A stretch of 64,000 nucleotides of DNA, taken from NCBI RefSeq assembly GCF_015234515.1, contig NZ_JADGMY010000010.1, positions 62,001 to 126,000 on the forward strand, written 5' to 3'. Numbering within the stretch: position 1 is the stretch's first letter; the number at the start of each line of letters is the position of its first letter. Under the pieces are notes generated by a model. That model made no database searches and was not told where the DNA came from. It was given only the letters and a program-made list of their open reading frames with translations. Shown in pieces: positions 57,437 through 64,000 of this stretch. The stretch comes from Cellulomonas sp. (GTDB taxonomy: Bacteria > Actinomycetota > Actinomycetes > Actinomycetales > Cellulomonadaceae). Position numbers and translations under genes: made by a program.

Positions 57437-59193
57437 CGCCCCTCCCCCCACGTGGTCCGCGCGAACCGCCGCGCGAACTCCACGAGCGCCTCGTCCCCGG
57501 TGACGCTGTGCACGTCGTACCCGTCGGGCAGCCCCGGTCGCAGCCGGTCCAGCCAGTCCGGGGGCACGTCGAGCACGAGCGTGCCCCCGCCTCCTGCCGC
57601 CTGCAGCGCCTGCACCGCGACGCCCGCCTCGCCCGGGGCGGGCCGGTCGGCGGCCATCGTCTGCACCCCCGCGTCGGAGATGACGGCGATGTGGGTGGTG
57701 CGGGTCGCCGTGGGGCGCCGCCCGTCGGCGCCGAGGTGCGTGCGGCGCAGCACGCCGAGCGGGAAGGACGTCCCGCCGCCGAAGTACGCGACGACGGCGC
57801 GCAGCGCGGCGTCGGCGTCCCGGGTGAAGCCGTCGGTCCCGGCCACCTGCCGCGGACCGGACCACGTCGTGGCCTGGACGCGCGCACCGGCCCGCACGGC
57901 CGACAGCACGAGCACGGCACCCGCCAGCGCGATCCACGAGAACCGGCGCGGATCGGCCATCGACCCCGAGGAGTCGAGGTACAGGTCGAGGTCGACCGGC
58001 ACGCGGCCCGGCTCCTGCGGCTCGTCGTCCATGACGTGCCGCCGCACGGTCGTCAGCCCGGGCACCACGACGGGCGACGCGCTCACGGTGCCCACCCAGT
58101 CGACGTCCGCGACGTCCTCACCCAGCGCCCAGGGCTCGAGGCCGCCGAGCAAGGGGTCGGGGGGCAGCGGGCGGACCGCCCGGCGGAACGGCACGACGTA
58201 CGGCGCGGCGCGCTCGCGGTACCAGGCCACCGCGACGTCCTCCAGCGTCGTCGACGCCCCGAGCGCCGTGAGCGTCGCGTGCAGCTCGGGCGGCAGGATC
58301 CCGCTGGCGTGCGCGCCCGTCCCGCTGGTGGACGTGGCATCGGGCGGTGCCTGCGGACCGGGCGCCGCGGGCGCGGGCGCCGCGTCACCCACGACGGCCG
58401 GGTCGAGCGCCGGGTGCACGATGCCCGCGGCGAGCCCGGCGTCGGCGACGCCGTACGGCAGGCCCTCCAGGGCACCCTCGTCGCCGCACGCGAGCGAGCG
58501 GGCCGCACCCGCGACCGCACCCCCCGGCGCCATGTCCGCGAGCTCCTGCTCGAGTGACGTCCGCAGGAGCGCCGCGAACCCTCCCGCGCCGGTCGCCGGG
58601 TCCCGGGCGTAGGCCCGGACCAGGCGCGAGCACAGCCAGGCCGCGTCGTCACGGACCGGCACGTCCCGCCCGCACAGCTCGTGCCGCGGCAGGCCCCACA
58701 GCAGCTCGTTCGTGCGCAGCACCAGCGCCATGAGGGGGTCGCTCGGCGGACCGAGCGCGCGCCACACCGCGACCAGGTCCGCCCCGCCGGTGCGCTGGAG
58801 CCGGTCGTTGATGAGCAGGTCGCACCACAGGTTCGCGACCAGGGGGACGAGGTCGTCGCGGTCGACGAGCCCCGCGCGCACCCGTGCGGCGATCCGCACG
58901 CGCGTGCGGGCGTCGACGGGCGCCAGGACGTGGTGGCCCACCTCGTGCGCGAGGACCGCCACCGCGTGCTCCTCGAGGCCGACCCGCACGACGTGCGCGA
59001 GGTCGACGTGGACCTCGACGTCGCGGCTGTCGTACCAGGCGAACGACGGCACCTCGGCCACAGGGCGGGTGTGCAGGCGGGGTGCGTGCATGCGCGTCGT
59101 CGCACCCCAGGCCGCGAGCGCCTGCGGCCACGCCTCGCCCCAGCGCGCCACGAGGGCGTCGACGTCGTGACCCGGGGCCGCGGGGACGCTCAC
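57433..59193 (-). CDS. Predicted metallopeptidase plus von Willebrand A domain protein
   Basis: A 586-residue cytoplasmic protein. The N-terminal part has a zincin-like HEVGHH (H83-E84...H87) and, about 40 residues on, NLWCDLLINDRL, the N-x3-D-x2-IN pattern of DUF2201_N-type predicted metallopeptidases. A Pro/Ala/Gly linker follows near residues 240-320. The C-terminal VWA domain has a complete MIDAS: DSSGS (407-411), T in GGGTS and D in VISDAG. Such VWA proteins work with MoxR ATPases, as with the ATPase two genes upstream. The GTG overlaps the preceding stop (GTGA). Whether the peptidase domain is active is not known. Confidence 0.8.
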   Translation of the reverse strand: MSVPAAPGHDVDALVARWGEAWPQALAAWGATTRMHAPRLHTRPVAEVPSFAWYDSRDVEVHVDLAHVVRVGLEEHAVAVLAHEVGHHVLAPVDARTRVRIAARVRAGLVDRDDLVPLVANLWCDLLINDRLQRTGGADLVAVWRALGPPSDPLMALVLRTNELLWGLPRHELCGRDVPVRDDAAWLCSRLVRAYARDPATGAGGFAALLRTSLEQELADMAPGGAVAGAARSLACGDEGALEGLPYGVADAGLAAGIVHPALDPAVVGDAAPAPAAPGPQAPPDATSTSGTGAHASGILPPELHATLTALGASTTLEDVAVAWYRERAAPYVVPFRRAVRPLPPDPLLGGLEPWALGEDVADVDWVGTVSASPVVVPGLTTVRRHVMDDEPQEPGRVPVDLDLYLDSSGSMADPRRFSWIALAGAVLVLSAVRAGARVQATTWSGPRQVAGTDGFTRDADAALRAVVAYFGGGTSFPLGVLRRTHLGADGRRPTATRTTHIAVISDAGVQTMAADRPAPGEAGVAVQALQAAGGGGTLVLDVPPDWLDRLRPGLPDGYDVHSVTGDEALVEFARRFARTTWGEGR

Positions 59194-60119
59194 GCCGCCC
59201 GCCCCAGCCGGACCACGTCGAGCGCGTAGGAGTGCACCCTCGCGACCAGCACCACGCCCTGGTCACCGGGGACCACGCCCGTGACCTCGTCGACCCACGG
59301 GACGGGCAGGGTGCGGGCGTCCGCACGCTCCGGCGGGGTCACCTCACCGTGGTCCGCGAGGCCGACGACGGCCGAGCCGTGCACGTCGGCCACCACCGCG
59401 CCGACCGCGCCGTCCACCACCGCGAGCCACCCGGTGGGACCTCCCGCGGCGACCCGGGGCACCTGCACCCACGGCCCACCCCAGCCCACGAACCCGCCCA
59501 CGCGCTGCACGACGCCCGGCTCGTCCGACCGGCCCGGCCACCACCACCGGTCCGACCGGTGTCGCTCGAGCGTCGCGGTGACGGTGGCGGACGGCACGTC
59601 GAGGAGCGCGGCCACGACGGAGGGCGGCAGGGAGCTCGCGGCGTCGAGCGCCGCGTCCCGGTAGCGGGCGAGACCGCAGCGCCACGCGGCGACCAGGAGC
59701 GCCGGGCGGACGTCGGCCGCCCGCTCCGGTGCGTCCGCGGCGGCCACGCGCGCGACCCACGGGTCGAGGAGCCCCGCGCGGGCGATACCGCGCGACGCCG
59801 CGAGCACCGCCGGCACGACGTCGTCGGGCCACGCCCGGAGCCACGAGGACATGCGCGGCAGCACCCGCAGCACCACCGTGCGCGGCACCGCCTCGGCGTG
59901 CCAGCGGCCGCGCGCGACCAGGTCGAGCGTCGCGCGCACGATCGTCAGACCGGCCCGCGGGTCGTCGCCCACCGCCGCGAGCACGGGCTCCAGGTCCGTC
60001 AGCGCGGCCCGCGCCGTCGCCGCGTCGACACCCCACGCCGCGGCCTCCCGCAACCACGGGTCGACCGTCGTCGCGTGCGCCCGCACCAGCGCCGCCACGC
60101 CCGGGGCGGACGACGTCAC
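59190..60119 (-). CDS. MoxR-VWA-associated protein, helical N-terminus and beta-rich C-terminus
   Basis: A 309-residue soluble protein. Residues 1 to about 190 are Ala/Leu-rich helices. The last 120 residues are predicted beta-rich, with VGGFVGWGGPWVQVPRV followed by WLAVVDGAVGAVVADVHGSAVVGL. This reminds me of the bpX-type domains described for MoxR-vWA-beta-propeller ternary systems, but that match is from memory. It overlaps both neighbours by four bases (GTGA), so it is made together with the ATPase and the VWA protein. No catalytic motif is visible. Confidence 0.7.
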   Translation of the reverse strand: MTSSAPGVAALVRAHATTVDPWLREAAAWGVDAATARAALTDLEPVLAAVGDDPRAGLTIVRATLDLVARGRWHAEAVPRTVVLRVLPRMSSWLRAWPDDVVPAVLAASRGIARAGLLDPWVARVAAADAPERAADVRPALLVAAWRCGLARYRDAALDAASSLPPSVVAALLDVPSATVTATLERHRSDRWWWPGRSDEPGVVQRVGGFVGWGGPWVQVPRVAAGGPTGWLAVVDGAVGAVVADVHGSAVVGLADHGEVTPPERADARTLPVPWVDEVTGVVPGDQGVVLVARVHSYALDVVRLGRAA

Positions 60120-61696
60120 ACGGACTCCCAGCGCAGCCAGCGCAGGTAGGAGGAGTACCGCTGGTGCGCGTACTTCAGGGCCAGCGCGTCGTCGTACATG
60201 TCGCCGTGGAGCTTGGTGCGCTGCCAGCCCGACAGGATGCGCTCGATCGTCGCCAGGCGCGCCAGGACCGTCTGCTCGTCGAGCCCCTCCAGGCCCGCGG
60301 CCAGCTCGGACAGCACGTCACCGACCGGGTCGTCGTCGTCGAGGCCCGCCGCGTCGTACTGCAGGCAGGCGGTGTCGAAGATCTCCCGCAGCCACGACAC
60401 GCGGTCGGTGCGCAGCGCCTCGCGCTCGGGGTCGTCGAACGCCGGGGCGTCGAGGTCGGGCTGCAGCTTGTCGTGCAGCACGAACGGCAGGACGGCCCGC
60501 AGGTCGTCGAGCTCGACCTGCGCGTCCCCGCGGAAGTACGCCATCGCCTTCGCGTAGAGCACGAGGGACTGCAGCGCGCGCACCGACAGGCCGTTCAGCG
60601 TCTGGGCGCCCACGTCGTCGCGCCGGTCCCTCCCGTCGTCGGCGACGAGGAGCGTGTGCGGGTCGACGCCCGCCAGGCGGGCCGTGTCCTTGGTGCGGTA
60701 CTCGAGCTGCCGGCCCGCGCGCTCGAGCAGCTCGAGCTGCGCGGCGAAGAACTCCAGGCGACGACGCACCGCCTGCGGCACCGGCACGGCGATGACTTCC
60801 CGGTGCAGCCGGTCGTGCTCGTCGGCGTCGAAGACGATGCCCGGCGGCACGTTCTCCTCGGGACGCAGCCCGCGCTCTGCCCGCTCCACGAGGTCGCCGA
60901 GGAAGCGGGAGTTGAACGCCAGCGCCTTGACGACGACGTCGATGCGGTCCCGCAGCGCGTCGACCACCTGGAACGTCCCGCCGCCCGCGTCGTCGTTCGC
61001 CGTCAGGTACCACGCCGAGGCACCCGTCTCGAAGAACTGGTCGAACACCTCGACGTACCCGTCCGCGAGCACCGTCAGCAGGGCCGACTGCGTGCGCGTG
61101 GGGATGCGGTTGTACTCGTCGACGATCTTCACGCGCATCCCGAGCCACGACCGCCACGCGACGTCCACGTCCGCGAGCCGCTCGGCGTTGACCAGGTCGC
61201 GGGGCAGGGGCGTCCCGAACATGTCCTGCACCGTCAGCTGCGGGTGGCCGTGCTGCATCGCGCGGCGCACGTCGCGCACCGGGTACCCGGCGATCACGCC
61301 CATGAGGACGGCCGACGCGGTCTTCCCCCGACCCGGCCCGCCGACGAGCAGGCAGCGCCCCCGCACCGCGAACGTCAGCAGCGGCAGCAGCACGAACGAC
61401 GAGTACGACTGGTCGGTCGGCAGGTGGACCGCCGCCTGCGAGTCGCCCAGGCGGTACGTCGTGCGCGCCTGCCCGGGTGCCGAGAACTCGACGTCGTAGT
61501 GCGGGCTGATGACCGCGTGGTTGACCATCCAGAAGTACGCCTGGCGCAGCTTCTCGTCGAGGCGGGGGACGTCGGCCTCGGGCGCGGTGTGCTCGTCGGC
61601 GAACAGGTGGGCGGCATCCAGCTCGACCTGCGTCGCGCCTGCCGCGCCGGCGCGCGTGGGTGCCTGGGAGACCTGCTGCAGGTCGTGCTCGTTCAC
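60116..61696 (-). CDS. MoxR-type AAA+ ATPase
   Basis: A 526-residue ATPase. An N-terminal region of about 100 residues precedes the AAA core. Walker A is GGPGRGKT (119-126), Walker B is VKIVDEYNRIPT (DE 193-194, the MoxR-like DE-x-NR with Y), and sensor 1 is WYLTANDD (N235). ALRDRID then provides the arginine finger region. MoxR ATPases act as chaperones that load cofactors or remodel partner complexes with VWA proteins. The GTG overlaps the nadR stop (GTGA). The C-terminal 180 residues are helical and specific to this group. Confidence 0.85.
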   Translation of the reverse strand: MNEHDLQQVSQAPTRAGAAGATQVELDAAHLFADEHTAPEADVPRLDEKLRQAYFWMVNHAVISPHYDVEFSAPGQARTTYRLGDSQAAVHLPTDQSYSSFVLLPLLTFAVRGRCLLVGGPGRGKTASAVLMGVIAGYPVRDVRRAMQHGHPQLTVQDMFGTPLPRDLVNAERLADVDVAWRSWLGMRVKIVDEYNRIPTRTQSALLTVLADGYVEVFDQFFETGASAWYLTANDDAGGGTFQVVDALRDRIDVVVKALAFNSRFLGDLVERAERGLRPEENVPPGIVFDADEHDRLHREVIAVPVPQAVRRRLEFFAAQLELLERAGRQLEYRTKDTARLAGVDPHTLLVADDGRDRRDDVGAQTLNGLSVRALQSLVLYAKAMAYFRGDAQVELDDLRAVLPFVLHDKLQPDLDAPAFDDPEREALRTDRVSWLREIFDTACLQYDAAGLDDDDPVGDVLSELAAGLEGLDEQTVLARLATIERILSGWQRTKLHGDMYDDALALKYAHQRYSSYLRWLRWESV

Positions 61697-62745
61697 GCCG
61701 AGAGTGTGGCACGGTCGCCGTTGGCCTCGGGCAGCGGCGCGGCGAGGTCACGCGGCCGGCCCAGCAGCTCGTCGACCAGCGCGACCGCGGCGTCGAACCG
61801 CTCGGTGCGCGAGCCCCGCAGCTCGACCCACGGCACGCCGTCGGCGTCGCGGCGGCGCGTCAGCTCCTCGCGGAACCGCTGCTGCATCGCGTGCCGCACG
61901 TGCTCGCCGTCGCGCCACCCGTCCTGCACGAACGGGATCTCGTCGCCCGTCAGCAGGTACAGGTCCGGGACCCGGGGCTCGGCGAGCGCCGCGACGCCCG
62001 GCGAGGGCCGCCCGACGTAGCGCTCGTGCCACAGGACGGTCGCGGTCACGTCGGTGTCGCAGACCAGCAGCGGGCGCGGTGTGCGCCGGGCCGCGTCGTC
62101 CTCGCGGCGCGCCTGCTCGCGGGCCACCAGGTCGAACTCGGCGGTGTGCCACGGCGCGTCCAGGCCGCCGTCGCGCAGCGTCGTCCACTCACGCCCGAAC
62201 TCGGGCACGGCCGGCAGCCCGTAGTGCGCGGTGAGGGCCCGCGCGAGCGTGGTGGTGCCGGTGGACTCCGCCCCGGTGACGACGACACGACGCACGAACC
62301 AGGCCCGGAAGCTCGCGGGCAGCGCCCACCAGTAGCGCGCGGGGTCGGCGCGCACGGCGGTGCCCGACACCGGGAGCCCTGCACGCCCGGGGTCGACGCG
62401 GTGCCACTGCGCGCCGAGGCGTCGCGCGAGCTCCCCGCCGTAGGAGTCCGACGTGACGACCAGGTCGACGGGCGCGTCGAGCAGCCCACGGATCACCGCG
62501 ACGTGCGCGTCCCACGCCGCGGGGTCGGCGTAGTCGACCGGGTGGTCGTCGAGCCCGTGCACGACGTGGGCGGTCGGCAGCTCCTCGCGCAGCCACGACG
62601 CGCGCAGCGCACCGGGCAGCGACTCGGCGCTCGACGCCAGGACCTGCACGGTCACGCGGTCGCACCGGGCCTGTGCCGCGCGCACGAGCGCGAGGTGCCC
62701 GGCGTGCGGCGGGTAGAACTTGCCGATGACCAGCCCGTGCCTCAC
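61693..62745 (-). CDS. nadR: NadR-like NMN adenylyltransferase / nicotinamide riboside kinase
   Basis: A 350-residue bifunctional enzyme of NAD synthesis. The N-terminal nucleotidyltransferase has GKFYPPHAGH (HxGH at 14-17) and VSGTAVR (126-132). The C-terminal kinase domain has GAESTGTTT (158-166), where the P-loop lysine position holds threonine. There is no N-terminal repressor HTH. The GTG overlaps the pnuC stop (GTGA). Together with PnuC it would import nicotinamide riboside and convert it to NMN and NAD. Confidence 0.88.
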   Translation of the reverse strand: MRHGLVIGKFYPPHAGHLALVRAAQARCDRVTVQVLASSAESLPGALRASWLREELPTAHVVHGLDDHPVDYADPAAWDAHVAVIRGLLDAPVDLVVTSDSYGGELARRLGAQWHRVDPGRAGLPVSGTAVRADPARYWWALPASFRAWFVRRVVVTGAESTGTTTLARALTAHYGLPAVPEFGREWTTLRDGGLDAPWHTAEFDLVAREQARREDDAARRTPRPLLVCDTDVTATVLWHERYVGRPSPGVAALAEPRVPDLYLLTGDEIPFVQDGWRDGEHVRHAMQQRFREELTRRRDADGVPWVELRGSRTERFDAAVALVDELLGRPRDLAAPLPEANGDRATLSA

Positions 62746-63338
62746 GCGGCGACCTGCGTGGGTGCGGGCGCCGCGGGCGTCGCGGCGGGCAGGTCGCGCG
62801 ACCACTGCCGCCACCCGTGCACGCACAGCCCGATGAAGAGCAGGTACAGCCCGGCGGTGAGGTGCAGCCCCAGGCTGACGTACAGGACGACCAGCAGGAC
62901 GTCCGTGACGATCCACACCGCCCACGACCCCAGCCACTTGCGGCCGAGCATGACCTGGGCGACGAGGCTCAGCGACGTCGTGGCCGCGTCGGCCCACGGC
63001 TGCACCGACTCCGCGGTGCGGGCCAGCAGGGCCGCGACCGCGACCGTCGTCACCACGACGGCGACCAGCGCGACGGGCCACACCCACCGCGGGGTGCGGC
63101 GCACCGTCAGGCGCTCCGCGTCCGCACCGCCGCGCACCCACCAGTACCAGCCGAGCGCCGCCAGCACGAGGTACACGACCTGCAGCGCGGCGTTGGCGAG
63201 GATCCCGGACTGCCAGAACACCACGGCGAACACCACGTTGTTCGCGATCCCCACCGGGAAGTTGGCGACGTGCTGGCGCGTGGCGAGCCACACGCACAGC
63301 GCACCGGTGACGAACCCGACGACCTCGAACCAGTTCAC
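62742..63338 (-). CDS. pnuC: Nicotinamide riboside transporter PnuC
   Basis: A 198-residue membrane protein with about seven transmembrane helices. It includes FVTGALCVWLATRQHVANFP, the Trp-rich LVLAALGWYWWVRGG, and WAVWIVTDVLLVVLYVSLG with LYLLFIGLCVHGWRQW, the typical aromatic PnuC pattern. It is the first gene of the operon. TACGGT at 63347-63352 (minus strand), eight bases before the GTG, suggests a leaderless promoter within the 37-base gap to the ABC gene. Confidence 0.9.
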   Translation of the reverse strand: MNWFEVVGFVTGALCVWLATRQHVANFPVGIANNVVFAVVFWQSGILANAALQVVYLVLAALGWYWWVRGGADAERLTVRRTPRWVWPVALVAVVVTTVAVAALLARTAESVQPWADAATTSLSLVAQVMLGRKWLGSWAVWIVTDVLLVVLYVSLGLHLTAGLYLLFIGLCVHGWRQWSRDLPAATPAAPAPTQVAA

Positions 63339-63375
63339 GGGAGGTCACCGTAGTGCTGCGGGCCTCGGTCGCTGG

Positions 63376-64000
63376 TCAGGTGCTGCGCAGCGAGTCCTGC
63401 CACTGTGCGTGCAGGGTCGCGAAGCGGCCGCCGGCGGCGACGAGGTCGTCGGGGCTGCCGTCCTCCACGACCCGGCCGCCGTCGACGACGAGCACGCGGT
63501 CGGCGTGCATGACCGTCGACAGGCGGTGCGCGATGACGACGGCCGTGCGTCCGGTCAGCAGGGTGCGCAGACCCTCCTGGACGAGCTGCTCGCCGGGGAT
63601 GTCCAGCGAGCTCGTCGCCTCGTCGAGCACGAGGACCGCCGGGTCGGCGAGGAAGGCACGGGCGAACGACACGAGCTGACGCTGGCCGGCGGACAGCCGG
63701 ACGCCGCGCGTGTCGACGTCGGTGTCGTACCCGTCCGGGAGGGATGCCAGCAGGTCGTGGACGCCCACCGCGCGTGCGGCCTGCTCGATCTGCGCCTGGG
63801 TGGCGTCCGGACGTCCGAGCGCGATGTTGGCGGCCACGGACCCGGAGAACAGGTAGGCCTCCTGGGTGACCATCACCATCGCGGTGCGCAGGTCGTGCGG
63901 GTCGACGTCGCGCAGGTCGATCCCGTCGAGGCGCACCGCTCCGGCTCGGGGGTCGTAGAACCGCGCGAGGAGCTTGGCGACCGTGGACTTGCCCGCCCCC
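63376..64000 (-). CDS. ABC exporter, ATP-binding domain (N-terminal part outside window)
   Basis: Only the last 208 residues are present. Walker A begins at the very edge ([17 protein letters not shown]), the Q-loop is [17 protein letters not shown], the signature is [16 protein letters not shown], Walker B is [13 protein letters not shown] and the H-loop is [13 protein letters not shown]. The sequence type is that of type IV exporters (MsbA/multidrug-like), so a transmembrane domain is expected beyond 64000. The start lies outside the window. Confidence 0.9.
   Translation of the reverse strand, partial: GAGKSTVAKLLARFYDPRAGAVRLDGIDLRDVDPHDLRTAMVMVTQEAYLFSGSVAANIALGRPDATQAQIEQAARAVGVHDLLASLPDGYDTDVDTRGVRLSAGQRQLVSFARAFLADPAVLVLDEATSSLDIPGEQLVQEGLRTLLTGRTAVVIAHRLSTVMHADRVLVVDGGRVVEDGSPDDLVAAGGRFATLHAQWQDSLRST

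Overview
The window is a dense, very G+C-rich stretch of bacterial chromosome with short intergenic gaps, many 1-4 base start/stop overlaps, frequent GTG starts and probable leaderless promoters (a TAnnnT hexamer 6-8 bases before the start codon). Gene content and order (infB-ylxR-nusA-rimP; ispG-rseP-dxr; rlmN-cdsA-frr-pyrH-tsf-rpsB; xerC-dprA-comM-yraN; rplS; rpsP-khpA-rimM-trmD; ffh; glnD-glnB-amt; ftsY-smc; ndk-folC-ileS) are those of an actinobacterium. The G+C content and a FliA/WhiG-type sigma factor beside xerC suggest a Micrococcales member such as Cellulomonas. The genus is inference.

Positions 1-10 kb hold the infB/nusA/rimP transcription-translation genes, a DUF4439-like lipoprotein, proS, an Fpg/Nei-type DNA glycosylase with an altered zinc finger, a small membrane protein, a GNAT protein and ispG. 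Positions 10-20 kb hold rseP, an inserted plus-strand FAD oxidoreductase, dxr, a DivIVA-domain gene, rlmN, cdsA, frr, pyrH, tsf and rpsB, with strong perfect hairpins around tsf. Positions 20-31 kb hold an M23-type peptidase, the sigma factor, xerC, dprA, comM, yraN, a DUF2469 gene, rnhB, lepB, rplS, trmD, rimM, khpA and rpsP. Between xerC and dprA lies a less G+C-rich gap with three hairpins and a T7 tract on the plus strand, a candidate small RNA.

Positions 31-44 kb hold an amidohydrolase, ffh, the nitrogen module amt-glnB-glnD (with a GlnR-like operator before amt and a GlnD that ends before its ACT domains), ftsY, a small membrane protein, smc, ndk and a DUF4233 gene. Positions 44-52 kb hold a PTS-type dihydroxyacetone kinase operon (dhaK, dhaL, dhaM) placed between folC and the DUF4233-ndk pair, then folC and ileS. 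The ileS gene is preceded by a T-box leader with an ATC specifier. Next comes a DUF2975 gene with a palindrome over its start.

Positions 52-64 kb are the accessory part: two tandem HAD phosphatases, a phosphoribosyltransferase, a formate/nitrite-type channel, and a tightly coupled seven-gene minus-strand operon (55357-63338). That operon encodes PnuC, NadR, a MoxR-type AAA+ ATPase, a helical/beta protein, a protein with a predicted metallopeptidase domain plus a von Willebrand A domain, a small helical protein, and a PaaK-like adenylating enzyme. It joins nicotinamide riboside import and NAD synthesis to a MoxR-VWA machine and is the best candidate for an undescribed system. An ABC exporter runs off the right edge.
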